Assembly (NCBI GenBank): GCA_964392175.1
Contig: CAYMOJ010000018.1
Location: 1 to 35,504, forward strand
DNA: 35,504 nt
Direction: 5' to 3'
Origin: Firm-04 sp964392175
GTDB lineage: Bacteria > Bacillota > Clostridia > Oscillospirales > Ruminococcaceae
Part shown: positions 16,713-24,473 of the stretch, one piece after another
How positions within the stretch are numbered: the first letter of the stretch is position 1
Layout of the letters: every line of letters starts with the position of its first letter
Position numbers and translations under genes: made by a program
The notes under the pieces: model-generated
Database searches by the model: none
What the model saw: the letters and a program-made list of their open reading frames with translations, nothing else
What the model was told of the DNA's origin: nothing

Positions 16713-17189
16713 ATGAAACCATACGAATCGGTCATATCGACCCAAACCGCGTGTACAAATTTGCACTTTCCGATATGCGCTACTTGCAGTGGCAATCATG
16801 TATTGCAAGAATGTGCTGCCACCAGATCTACACAGGAATTGTGTCACAAGGATATTATTAGCGATTTTTTGATGTCCCATGGTATTTACCCGCATTTGCT
16901 GGGTTATCGCTATCTGCGCTCGGCTCTGATGCACGGGCTGGGCAATCCGTATTTCTTTGATCGCATTACACAGGTGTGCTACCCTGTTTTGGCAGAGGAA
17001 TTTCACACCAACGCGCAAAGCGTAGAGCGTGCTATTCGCCATGCGCTGCTGCGTGCTGAAGAACGTGGCGTTTCTGCAACGGCAAAGGCTTGGGGACATT
17101 GTACCAATCGAGAGTTTCTGGTCAGAGCCTGTGAGTACATCAGTATTTTGACGGAATCGGCGGCGGTCACAGAATACAATTCGCTCTAA
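16713..17189 (+). CDS. Stand-alone Spo0A-type DNA-binding domain protein, no receiver domain
   Basis: 158 residues. Residues about 48-145 match the effector domain of the sporulation master regulator Spo0A. ISDFLMSHGIYPHLLGYRYLR resembles the first helices, and VERAIRHAL (104-112) corresponds to the conserved recognition-helix segment. The CheY-like receiver domain that normally precedes it, with its phosphoryl-accepting Asp, is absent. In its place are about 45 residues with five Cys (14, 22, 25, 34, 44), including CATC. The loop before the last helix is shorter than in Bacillus Spo0A. GGTAGGAAA precedes ATG 16713. It has its own promoter and terminator, so it is an intact single gene. DNA binding is a family-based inference; the partner and signal are unknown. 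Confidence 0.82.
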   Translation: MKPYESVISTQTACTNLHFPICATCSGNHVLQECAATRSTQELCHKDIISDFLMSHGIYPHLLGYRYLRSALMHGLGNPYFFDRITQVCYPVLAEEFHTNAQSVERAIRHALLRAEERGVSATAKAWGHCTNREFLVRACEYISILTESAAVTEYNSL

Positions 17190-17192
17190 CTG

Positions 17193-17223
17193 AAAAAGCA
17201 CCCTTTTTGAAAGGGTGCTTTTT
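17193..17223. terminator. Bidirectional terminator
   Basis: A stem pairing AAAAAGCACCCTTT with AAAGGGTGCTTTTT around TTG serves the Spo0A-like gene and the convergent membrane-protein gene. Confidence 0.92.
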
Positions 17224-17233
17224 GTATCAGAGA

Positions 17234-18469
17234 TTATTCGTCCAGGTGTTTTTGTGCGGCATCCAGCATTGCAATCAAATCACTGAAATCCACCGCAGAA
17301 GATGTAGCAGGTTTCGCAGCGGTTGGCTTATTCGCTGAAGTTTTTGCAGCAGATGCAGTTTTGGCTTGTGGTATGGGCTTTGCGGTGCGGTTACTTTCTT
17401 TGGCAGTCTCCGGAGCGGTGACAACAGGCGTTTCTTTCGTTACCGGTTTGCTCACGACAGTTTTTTTCTGCTCTGGGGTAGTTTGTTTTGCCTTATCAGC
17501 AACGAGCTTTGCGATGAGTGCATCATTAGAAGCATCATCCTGTGCTGTGTCTGCATCGTGTGCGCTTCTGCCTGCAATGAGATCTAATAATTCGGGATCC
17601 GGTGCAGCGATCTGCTTTGTGGTAGAAACCGCAGGGCGAGTTGCAGTTGTGTACAGTGGTACTTCAGCAGTACCCGATGCGGTACGTTGGCTTTCAATAT
17701 TTTTACGGATAGCGGCAAATTTTTCCGCACGACGAATGGCGGCTTCTGTTTCAGCGGCCTCTTGTGCGATGGCACTACGGTCATCAGTGACCTGCTCATC
17801 AGGGGCAGCCGCCTTCTGTTCCAAAGCCTTTTTCTTGCTCTGCAATGCTTTTACGAACATCAGATCGGTATCATCATCATCGTCGTCATCGGCTTCTTCT
17901 TTGGCGGCAACGAACAATGCAGCAACATATAGTAAGATTGCAATGCAGGGCAAAATCATGCACACCACTATACCGGCTGTTCCGGTGAGAAAACGTACCA
18001 CTGCACCCAATTCAGTGCTACGCTGGCGACAGATACCAATGATATCATCGGCAGGGACTGCAATGGCAGAAGCATTTTTCGCTGTAGTGAGATAGTATGT
18101 GGTTTGCGATGCGGGGCTATCCTCAAGTGTTTCATTGAGCACAAGGCTTACCTGCCCAATGCGACAATCGCCAATGGTGCTGTTGTAAAGCACGATTTGA
18201 TTGACTACAGGAGCGAGGGTGTCTTCTCCGTCCAAAATCACCATTGCACCAGCGGGGATCGTAGCACCATCATCGGTGGATTCCATATCGTCGTATTCAT
18301 ATACATAGTAGCGATGCCCAAATATTTTTGGGACAGTGGCTGCATCGCGAAAAATCAGATTGACCGAAAGGGTGATTGTCGCAAGCAACAGTAGACAGAT
18401 CACAACAACAATGCCCAGCACAGAGGCTTTGCCTGCACGGGACTGATTTTTGGTATCACGCATATTCAC
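17234..18469 (-). CDS. Two-pass membrane protein with signal peptidase (S26B/SipW)-like outer domain and long acidic/Ala-Lys tail
   Basis: 411 residues from GTG 18469, or 409 from ATG 18463. A transmembrane segment spans about 18-40 and a second about 165-188. The 110-residue outer domain and topology resemble SipW-type signal peptidases: FGHRYYVYEYDDMES sits where these carry the SGSMEPT catalytic Ser, and IPAGAMVILD and the stretch before helix 2 fit the fold. The catalytic Ser is replaced by Asp, and no matching His or Lys motif is evident, so proteolysis is doubtful. The cytoplasmic tail (about 190-411) has seven consecutive Asp, then charged and Ala/Thr/Lys-rich low-complexity sequence. 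The assignment is tentative. Its ribosome site is separated from the start by a hairpin. Confidence 0.7.
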   Translation of the reverse strand: MNMRDTKNQSRAGKASVLGIVVVICLLLLATITLSVNLIFRDAATVPKIFGHRYYVYEYDDMESTDDGATIPAGAMVILDGEDTLAPVVNQIVLYNSTIGDCRIGQVSLVLNETLEDSPASQTTYYLTTAKNASAIAVPADDIIGICRQRSTELGAVVRFLTGTAGIVVCMILPCIAILLYVAALFVAAKEEADDDDDDDTDLMFVKALQSKKKALEQKAAAPDEQVTDDRSAIAQEAAETEAAIRRAEKFAAIRKNIESQRTASGTAEVPLYTTATRPAVSTTKQIAAPDPELLDLIAGRSAHDADTAQDDASNDALIAKLVADKAKQTTPEQKKTVVSKPVTKETPVVTAPETAKESNRTAKPIPQAKTASAAKTSANKPTAAKPATSSAVDFSDLIAMLDAAQKHLDE

Positions 18470-18473
18470 GGTT

Positions 18474-18501
18474 GCGTTTCGGGCAGTGATACCTGAAACG
18501 C
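18474..18501 (-). promoter_or_regulatory. Hairpin between ribosome-binding site and start codon
   Basis: On the minus strand, GAAAGGAG (18510-18503) is followed by a stem-loop, GCGTTTC/GAAACGC with a 14-nt loop, and then AACC and GTG/ATG. Linear spacing to GTG is 33 nt; with the stem formed it becomes about 5 nt, or 11 nt to the ATG. Confidence 0.6.
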
Positions 18502-18521
18502 TCTCCTTTCACAGCTATATT

Positions 18522-18558
18522 CTGCTAAACAGCAGGTGGATTTGCACACAGGCAAATC
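18522..18558 (-). promoter_or_regulatory. Two further hairpins in the same 5' leader
   Basis: GATTTGC/GCAAATC (18539-18558, 7 bp) and CTGCT/AGCAG with an AAAC/GTTT loop (18522-18535) lie between the promoter and the ribosome site. They match no riboswitch class I know. Confidence 0.45.
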
Positions 18559-18569
18559 TTTCCTCACAT

Positions 18570-18598
18570 AGTATAGCACACTTTTTCGGAAATTACAA
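18570..18598 (-). promoter_or_regulatory. Promoter of the SipW-like gene
   Basis: On the minus strand, TTGTAA (18598-18593) and TATACT (18575-18570) are 17 bp apart with extended TGC. Confidence 0.75.
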
Positions 18599-18648
18599 TT
18601 GATTTTTTGCAGATTTTTCGCTTTTTATCGTTTTATTGCGTTTTCGCC

Positions 18649-18677
18649 TTGACGATTCGTCTATTTTGTGGTATACT
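18649..18677 (+). promoter_or_regulatory. Promoter of the CrtO-like gene
   Basis: TTGACG (18649-18654) and TATACT (18672-18677) are 17 bp apart with extended TGG. It diverges from the preceding promoter. Confidence 0.8.
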
Positions 18678-18779
18678 CTATACTGTGTTCGTGTTTGTTC
18701 CTGATTTGTGAAGCATGGCACGACTTGCCATGCGACATTCTCGTCTGCAAATCGACTGTAACGAAAGGTTGTGTCTTCC

Positions 18780-19352
18780 GTGAAAAGAAGAATATTCTGC
18801 ATTACGGCAGGCACTTTTGTCGGCATGCTACTCTGCATCTTTGCTTGGCAGATGTATCACTTTGCGCCACTGTATTCGCTTGCTATTACTTTTGGTACAT
18901 TTTTTTATCATATGGCAATGCGCTTGCTTGTGGGAGGTCTGATTCATGTCTGCAAACGCAATCGGTTTGATTATTGCAAAGGGTGGTTTCAGCCGCTACC
19001 TTTTGAGGCTACTTTTTATCGAGTGATTCGTATCCGCACATGGAAAAAGAAAATACCTACCTTTGATTCTGCTTTTTTTGATGTGCAGCAGCAATCATTG
19101 GAAAGTATCATTATGGCAACCTGTCAGGCAGAAGTTGTGCATGAAGTCATCGTTGTGCTGAGTTTTCTGCCGTTGTTTGCTGCGATTCCGTTTGGGTCGT
19201 TGGTGGCATTCTTGATCACATCGCTGATGGCTGCCACGGTGGATATGATTTTTGTGCTGTTGCAACGCTATAACCGTCCGCGGCTGATGCGATTGATGAA
19301 AAAGCAATCAGTACAGCAGCGTGTGACGGGTGATCACATCGTATTGCAATAG
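18780..19352 (+). CDS. Integral membrane protein, possibly CrtO-type acyltransferase family
   Basis: 190 residues from GTG 18780, which lies 11 nt after GAAAGG; GTG 18771 would be too close. Two hydrophobic segments near the N-terminus (about 6-27 and 30-55) and two near the C-terminus flank a basic, Trp-containing central stretch (IRTWKKKIPTFD). The ending QRYNRPRLMRLMKK resembles the C-terminus of the glycosyl-4,4'-diaponeurosporenoate acyltransferase (CrtO) family. No carotenoid genes are near, and this family name is often applied to membrane proteins of unknown activity in Firmicutes. It has its own promoter. The next element is the tRNA-Thr promoter 56 bp downstream. Confidence 0.7.
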   Translation: MKRRIFCITAGTFVGMLLCIFAWQMYHFAPLYSLAITFGTFFYHMAMRLLVGGLIHVCKRNRFDYCKGWFQPLPFEATFYRVIRIRTWKKKIPTFDSAFFDVQQQSLESIIMATCQAEVVHEVIVVLSFLPLFAAIPFGSLVAFLITSLMAATVDMIFVLLQRYNRPRLMRLMKKQSVQQRVTGDHIVLQ

Positions 19353-19407
19353 AAAACTTGCTTTTTTGTGCGCTTTGTATCGCAGGAGAATATTCAAAAA
19401 GAAATGC

Positions 19408-19436
19408 TTGACTTTTTCGGATTTTCGTGTTATACT
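19408..19436 (+). promoter_or_regulatory. Promoter of tRNA-Thr
   Basis: TTGACT (19408-19413) and TATACT (19431-19436) are 17 bp apart with extended TGT. The leader to the tRNA is about 57 nt. Confidence 0.8.
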
Positions 19437-19499
19437 ATGTAGGCAGTGTGGGTAAAGTAGCATCGCAAACAGTCTGCTAACCCTTGCAAAATGGAATAT

Positions 19500-19572
19500 G
19501 CTAGTATGGCTCAGTTGGTAGAGCAGCGCATTCGTAATGCGCAGGTCGTCGGTTCGAGTCCGACTACTAGCT
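19500..19572 (+). tRNA. tRNA-Thr (anticodon CGT)
   Basis: 73-nt tRNA. Acceptor arms GCTAGTA and TACTAGC pair, with discriminator T at 19572. The anticodon stem GCGCA/TGCGC encloses TTCGTAA, giving CGT (reads ACG). The D-arm GGCTCAGTTGGTAGAGC and T-arm GTCGGTTCGAGTCCGAC are standard. CCA is not encoded. Confidence 0.96.
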
Positions 19573-19604
19573 TCATCTCTGTTGAACAAAATAGATGACA
19601 GACC

Positions 19605-19632
19605 AAAAAAGCCCGATTTTTCGGGCTTTTTT
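19605..19632. terminator. Terminator after tRNA-Thr
   Basis: GCCCGA-TTTT-TCGGGC is flanked by six A and six T residues, so it could work in both directions. Confidence 0.9.
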
Positions 19633-19722
19633 GCGTGTCTGGAGCCGAAAATTTTTCGTGTCAAACTGTAGATGACATTTTGCCTTTTCAAGCTTGAAAC
19701 ATTGAATATCTACAAAAATACA

Positions 19723-19763
19723 CAAAAGGGGCACTCCTGCTATGCGCTCATCCAGTGCCTCTT
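19723..19763 (-). terminator. Probable terminator of the 19805-22498 unit
   Basis: On the minus strand, AGAGGCACT pairs with AGTGCCCCT (one mismatch) around a roughly 20-nt loop, followed by TTTTGTGTATTTTTG. The large loop lowers confidence. Confidence 0.5.
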
Positions 19764-19804
19764 ATTATGCAGTTTTTGCTTGATAAACACAGTTGCAGCC
19801 GATG

Positions 19805-20680
19805 CTATTCAAAAAAAGGCTCTGTAATAGCATAATACCCATACACCTGAAAGACCATCGGTACAGGTGCATATACCATATCTGCAAGGCGCAGACCGTT
19901 TTGCAGCTGTATGGTAACAGTACACATCCCTGCGCCCCATAATTCCATTGCCTGTTGATAGGTTTCATTGTCGGTGGTTTCAATGGTGTCGTTTTTCAGG
20001 GCGATGGTATCACTTGCACCATATTTTGCAATATATGCATCATAATACGCTTGCGATTGCCCTACAGCGCCTATATCCTCGCCCAGTGCGATCAATTTTT
20101 CATAAAAGGCTCTGCGCGCTTCAAGGTCGGTGATGTTTTGTACTACTGAGCCATCGGCATCGAATACCGTGATGGAGACAATATCCTCCTCCGATTGTAT
20201 GCCGTAAGCTTCGCAAACTGCTGTAATGCTTGGCGAGTCGCTCAGTGCAGTAAACCCCACTAGTTCATAAGGTTCGCATTTTGTATCGTTCGATATCAAT
20301 AGTACGGGATCTGCAATGGCATGGGATTCTTCACCTTTTACGCGGTATGCCTCTTTGTGGATCGTCACACCATCCACAGTAAATTGCACCGTGCCTAACG
20401 ATTCTCCGCAGTCATCCGTATTGCCCGTCAGATCCAGTTCATAGATAGTCGCGGCATCTGGGCATCGGGCATAGATCGCACCATTGTAGGTGAAATGGGT
20501 GTATTGCATATCCGTGGCGGTCTGTTCCATGCGCTCACCCACGATTTTCCATGCGACCATCCACAACAGCAGCGCAACGATCACGCTTGCTGATACGATG
20601 ACTGTTTTTTTGGAGGGACGCCTTGTCTGGTCGGTATGGGTTGTGTGCTGTGATAACGGTTCATTTTGTGATTGCAACAT
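19805..20680 (-). CDS. Hypothetical membrane-anchored protein
   Basis: 291 residues. A polar, basic N-terminus (to about residue 25) is followed by one hydrophobic helix (about 26-46, VIVSASVIVALLLWMVAWKI). The remaining 240 residues would be outside the cell. They are acidic, with several Cys (CPD, DDCGES, KCEPYE, AVCEAY, GMCTV) that could form disulfides. There is no lipobox and no motif I recognise. AAAGGAGT lies 5 nt before the ATG. It starts 78 bp after the stop of the upstream methyltransferase-like gene on the same strand, so the two are probably co-transcribed. Confidence 0.7.
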   Translation of the reverse strand: MLQSQNEPLSQHTTHTDQTRRPSKKTVIVSASVIVALLLWMVAWKIVGERMEQTATDMQYTHFTYNGAIYARCPDAATIYELDLTGNTDDCGESLGTVQFTVDGVTIHKEAYRVKGEESHAIADPVLLISNDTKCEPYELVGFTALSDSPSITAVCEAYGIQSEEDIVSITVFDADGSVVQNITDLEARRAFYEKLIALGEDIGAVGQSQAYYDAYIAKYGASDTIALKNDTIETTDNETYQQAMELWGAGMCTVTIQLQNGLRLADMVYAPVPMVFQVYGYYAITEPFFE

Positions 20681-20758
20681 CCGTACTCCTTTCCAATATC
20701 TTCTGCAAGGGCAATGGTCATACCCTGATAACGGATATTTGTGGCTTGTATTGTCTGA

Positions 20759-22498
20759 TCATGCAACCGTGACCACAGCCGTCCATGAGATGGGTTCATT
20801 GCGCGATACCCCTGCCACGGAGTAGAGTCCTTGCCCCACAGGCAGCATTGCCTGTGCGGTAAAACCGTTTTCTTTCAATTCACGGTAAAACGATTCTTTT
20901 GTAAAGCATACATCATACAGAGGGTATTTTCCCCAGCCCTGTTGCTGACGGCGAGGTAGTGTGAATCGCAGATTTGGCACATCCAATAAAAGGATTCCAT
21001 TTGGTGCCAGCGCATTGCGCAGCGATACCCAAAGCTTTTGACGGTCGCTGTATGCAAAATGGTGCATCAAATGAAACATCGTGATCACATCATATTGCCC
21101 TTTGATTGCATCATAGAGAGCATCGGTAGGGGCGGCAGTGCAAGTACCGAAGGGGACGAGCAGCGGTGCAATGTCGCTTTGGGTAGGGCTGAGGTCGATG
21201 ATGGTTACAGCACCTTTATTACGCAGAAAATAACGTAGCAATCCTGCGATGCTCTGCTGCTGCATCAGTATATAGCAATTCTGTGGATAGGGTAAGGCTT
21301 CCGGTGCTACCGATGCTGCATTGGTCTGCCGTTCATAGTAGGCGCGCAGCGCAGAATATCCCTTGATGAGATGCCGATTTTCTGCCTTAAGCTGTCTGTC
21401 CCATTCGCTGAGATGCACCAGACCGTAGGGCGGGTCATTGGTGGCACGCATTTCCACCAGAGCCACAAAGCTGCGGTCTTCTCCGATGACAGCAGGGCGA
21501 CGGAAACCAAGCTGCTGCATTCCATCGGCAGCCGTATTGGAATCCACACAATAGTAATGCAGATCGTAATCGCATAAGTGCAGTAGATTCTGCATTAAAC
21601 TGCCACCCAGACCTGCGAAAGGCTTTTGTCCCACCAGTCGTAGCAATAGATTTTGCATCAGTAAGCAGCCTTTGCCCGTGTCAGCGATGGCGGTAGTGGT
21701 ATCGCAGAGAATGACCAGCGCAGGCTTGCATTCTTTGATTGTTTGGGAGAGAAGGGATTCGGGTACAGTGCTTTGATCGCCCATCGTGTGTACTGCTTTG
21801 CCCTCTTTGCAAAGGAAAAACAATTGCACGGGGTAGCGACTCGCGGCTTTCAATAGCGCGTACAGACGCTGCGCCTCATGGATAACGGCTTTATCAGCAG
21901 TTTGCGGATCGGGGCATAGGATCACCAGTGGGCGATGGTTGGGTGCTTCATCACAGGCAGCAAGTGCTTGCAGCAGCGCATCGTCGTACTGTGTTTTCAG
22001 TTGTGTGAGGGCATTCTGCAACGCTGCCGGATCCCTTGCGTTTTTGACAGCTTGTAACTGTAAAAACAACTCTTCTTTGGAAAGTCCTGTGAGTTGTGTC
22101 ATAGGTGGCACGCCTGCCGCAGGACGGCTTGTAGGGTCGGTGGCACAAAGGGCACGGTCAAAATAGGCTTCGGTATCTTGTAGTGCAGCCTGCCACAGAT
22201 GCTGATTGCGTGCAAGAGATTCCCTCTGCTCGCGAATGGCTTCATTGAGGCGGCGTTGTGTTTCCTCTAATTCGACCTGCTGTGCCAATAGTTGTTGATG
22301 CAGCGCAGTGAGGGCATCGGCGGCGGCGGCATTAAAATCGTTTTGCGCTTGTCCAAAGGGACGCACATACCAATCCGTCATTTTTTTGCCCATACGCTTC
22401 ATGATTTTGCCTTTTCCCTGTGGCTCAGCGATCGTGAAGCTTTCTTTGCAGGCGTTGACGCTGCGGAGCTTTTGTTCTCTGTTGTCGTCTTGCTTCAT
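20759..22498 (-). CDS. Coiled-coil / Rossmann-like / SAM-dependent methyltransferase chimera
   Basis: 579 residues. After a polar N-terminus, KKMTDWYVRPFGQAQNDFN (about 38-56) introduces a Gln/Glu/Leu-rich coiled coil (about 57-110). This combination is often seen at the start of clostridial surface-polysaccharide glycosyltransferases and methyltransferases. A middle Rossmann-like domain (about 185-330) opens with RPLVILCPDPQTAD and could be glycosyltransferase-like, though catalytic motifs are not obvious. The C-terminal part (about 395-570) is a class I methyltransferase: the strand AVTIIDLSP at motif I lacks the usual GxGxG, and YDVITMFHLMHHF and PNGILLLDVPN follow. AAAAGGAGG precedes ATG 22498. 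A role in surface glycan modification is inferred. 22499-22739 upstream shows no convincing promoter. Confidence 0.68.
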   Translation of the reverse strand: MKQDDNREQKLRSVNACKESFTIAEPQGKGKIMKRMGKKMTDWYVRPFGQAQNDFNAAAADALTALHQQLLAQQVELEETQRRLNEAIREQRESLARNQHLWQAALQDTEAYFDRALCATDPTSRPAAGVPPMTQLTGLSKEELFLQLQAVKNARDPAALQNALTQLKTQYDDALLQALAACDEAPNHRPLVILCPDPQTADKAVIHEAQRLYALLKAASRYPVQLFFLCKEGKAVHTMGDQSTVPESLLSQTIKECKPALVILCDTTTAIADTGKGCLLMQNLLLRLVGQKPFAGLGGSLMQNLLHLCDYDLHYYCVDSNTAADGMQQLGFRRPAVIGEDRSFVALVEMRATNDPPYGLVHLSEWDRQLKAENRHLIKGYSALRAYYERQTNAASVAPEALPYPQNCYILMQQQSIAGLLRYFLRNKGAVTIIDLSPTQSDIAPLLVPFGTCTAAPTDALYDAIKGQYDVITMFHLMHHFAYSDRQKLWVSLRNALAPNGILLLDVPNLRFTLPRRQQQGWGKYPLYDVCFTKESFYRELKENGFTAQAMLPVGQGLYSVAGVSRNEPISWTAVVTVA

Positions 22499-22739
22499 GG
22501 TTGAAACCTCCTTTTGCTTGCGTTCTAGTTCTAAATGATAGTATATTTTCGGCTTTATGCAAAGTGACTATGTAGGGAATATGAGATGATTCATTCCACC
22601 ACAATATCGTTTTTGATCGGATCCAAATACGCTTCAACTGCCCTAACCTGTAGTGGAAAATCTTACACAGTGGTTTTGCTATCACCCTTGTAAGTCAGCT
22701 TCATTATAGCAACTTTTTGAGGATTCGTCAAGCAAAATA

Positions 22740-22778
22740 CAACGCCCTTGCAATCTTTTGAAAAAGCAAAGGCGTTGC
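22740..22778 (-). terminator. Terminator of the zinc-uptake operon
   Basis: A 12-bp stem, CAACGCCTTTGC/GCAAGGGCGTTG, lies just past the phosphoesterase stop codon, followed on the minus strand by TATTTTG. Confidence 0.7.
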
Positions 22779-22791
22779 ATATCATAATATG

Positions 22792-23616
22792 CTAATCTAC
22801 AGGGAAAATACAGCGAATTTCCGCAGGATTCAAAAGGCGAAGCTTCCCTAGACCGCCACTTACGATGAGAATGGTTTTCTGCAAGTCATATCTACCCTTA
22901 GAAAAGGCTGGGAGCAGCTTCCGTTCGGGGGAAAGTAGCCCGCCGATCAGTGGTAGCCGCACGATACCGCCGTGTACATGGCCACAGAGCACCACATCAG
23001 CACCCCACGCGGCATAGGCGTTGGCAAACAGCGGATTATGGACAAGCAGGATTGTACGTTCAGGGCAGTTGCCCAATTGCACTTGGATCTCCTCGGCGGT
23101 GCAGGCTTTGAGGCACCGAAAACGATTGTGATTGCGATAGTTTGCCTGCTCTAGTGTCAGACCGGCAAAGTGCACATTCCCTAATTGTATTATTTCATTT
23201 TCCAATAATCTGACGTGATATTTTTCCAGCAGTCCACGCAGAATATTCCGTTGCGTTTCGGTGCAATCCAGTTCGTGGTTGCCCCACACCATCAGCATGG
23301 GTGCAATCGGTGCAAGTCCTTGCAGTAAGGCTTCTGTCTGCGAAAAGTTTGTAACACTGCGTGAGATCAAATCGCCGGTCAGTATGATGTATTCAGGCTT
23401 TGCGTTTGCAACTGCAGCGATCAGGCGGCACTGTCCTTTACCAAATTGCCGTTTGTGCACATCGGAAACCATTACCATGCGTGGCACGCGAAAGCCAATT
23501 TCTGTAGTAGAGAGCGGATCGTAGGCAGTGCGCAGCAGGAGTGTATTTTCCACAAAGACATAGCTTGCCAGTGCTGCAATGCATATGCCGAAAATGCCGC
23601 GACTTTTCTTTTTCAT
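22792..23616 (-). CDS. Membrane-anchored calcineurin-like metallophosphoesterase (YkuE/YaeI type)
   Basis: 274 residues. An N-terminal hydrophobic segment (about 8-27) acts as anchor. The metal-binding blocks are complete: SDVH (51-54), TGDL (80-83), GNHE (112-115), HNP (193-195) and GHVHGG (212-217). This is the binuclear metal centre of the family, whose YkuE/YaeI branch hydrolyses UDP-sugar lipids or other phosphodiesters. Here it is the last gene of the zinc operon. Its ATG overlaps the znuB stop (ATGA at 23613-23616), and GGAG lies 8 nt upstream. The substrate is unknown; control with zinc import might reflect the enzyme's metal need. Confidence 0.88.
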   Translation of the reverse strand: MKKKSRGIFGICIAALASYVFVENTLLLRTAYDPLSTTEIGFRVPRMVMVSDVHKRQFGKGQCRLIAAVANAKPEYIILTGDLISRSVTNFSQTEALLQGLAPIAPMLMVWGNHELDCTETQRNILRGLLEKYHVRLLENEIIQLGNVHFAGLTLEQANYRNHNRFRCLKACTAEEIQVQLGNCPERTILLVHNPLFANAYAAWGADVVLCGHVHGGIVRLPLIGGLLSPERKLLPAFSKGRYDLQKTILIVSGGLGKLRLLNPAEIRCIFPVD

Positions 23617-24473
23617 GGATTTGTCTCCTGCACTTTGCGGTTACGAATACAGCGGTTTTGTATGAGATTGATCATCGTCGCAATGACATAGACCATCAGA
23701 TTTATGATGATGACGCTGGCACCTACCGCTGCATCTAACCATAGGGAAAGTGCCAAGCCCAGTAAGAAGCAACTGAGAGAAACAATTACCGCTGTGACCA
23801 CTACATGGCGGAAGCTCTTGCAAAGGCGCATGGCAGTCACTGCCGGGAAGATCATCAAGCTAGAGATGAGCAGTGCCCCCATGAGCATCATGCCAAGCAC
23901 CACGGTCACGGCGGTCAGCACGGCAATCAGCAGATTATAAAAGCGGACATTGAGCCCTGTTGCTCTTGCGAAGTTTTCATCGAAGGTCACAGCGAAAATC
24001 TTATCGTAAAACAGGATGTATACCAACAGTACGCAGATGCTTAATATTACGCTGAGAATGACTTCGGTTCGAGACATGGTAAGGATACTGCCAAACATAT
24101 AATGGCTTACATCGGTGGTGAGATTTGCCTTTGATGATACCATAATGCCGATCGCCATTGCAGATGTAGAAAACAATGCAATTGCCGTATCGCCACGCAT
24201 ACGACTGCTTTCGGAGAGGCGCAGCAAGATGTATGCCGCAATGATCACCACGGGAATGGTGACCTGCATCGGTGCCCATCCCATGGCAACAGCAATACAC
24301 AGTGTGCCGTAGCCTACATGGGAAAGTCCATCCCCGATCATGGAACAGCGCTTCAAAACAAGGCTAACACCCAAAAGGCTTGAACATAGGCTGACTGCAA
24401 TTCCCGCGATCAAGGCAGGCAACAGGATCACTGTGAGATATTCGGGGGTAAAAAATGCGGAAAAATTGTTCAT
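23613..24473 (-). CDS. znuB: Zinc/manganese ABC transporter permease
   Basis: 286 residues. A multi-pass membrane protein of the ABC-3 family (ZnuB/AdcB/MntB), with about eight hydrophobic segments and the family stretch SMIGDGLSHVGYGTLCIA near residue 45. It forms the channel for metal delivered by ZnuA, powered by ZnuC. ATG 24473 is chosen over GTG 24482 because AAGGAGG lies 10 nt before the ATG and only one base before the GTG. The ATG then overlaps the znuC stop as ATGA. Confidence 0.93.
   Translation of the reverse strand: MNNFSAFFTPEYLTVILLPALIAGIAVSLCSSLLGVSLVLKRCSMIGDGLSHVGYGTLCIAVAMGWAPMQVTIPVVIIAAYILLRLSESSRMRGDTAIALFSTSAMAIGIMVSSKANLTTDVSHYMFGSILTMSRTEVILSVILSICVLLVYILFYDKIFAVTFDENFARATGLNVRFYNLLIAVLTAVTVVLGMMLMGALLISSLMIFPAVTAMRLCKSFRHVVVTAVIVSLSCFLLGLALSLWLDAAVGASVIIINLMVYVIATMINLIQNRCIRNRKVQETNP

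Noticed and set aside
17870..17890. ATC/GTC trinucleotide run
   Set aside because: It encodes the seven-Asp stretch of the SipW-like protein on the minus strand.
19308..19691. Minus-strand frame containing SSRTRTDDLRITNALLYQLS
   Set aside because: It is the antisense reading of tRNA-Thr and its terminator, another common spurious annotation.
22540..22568. TATACT as a promoter for the methyltransferase chimera on the minus strand
   Set aside because: No acceptable -35 lies 16-18 bp away and the TGn extension is missing, unlike the other promoters here.
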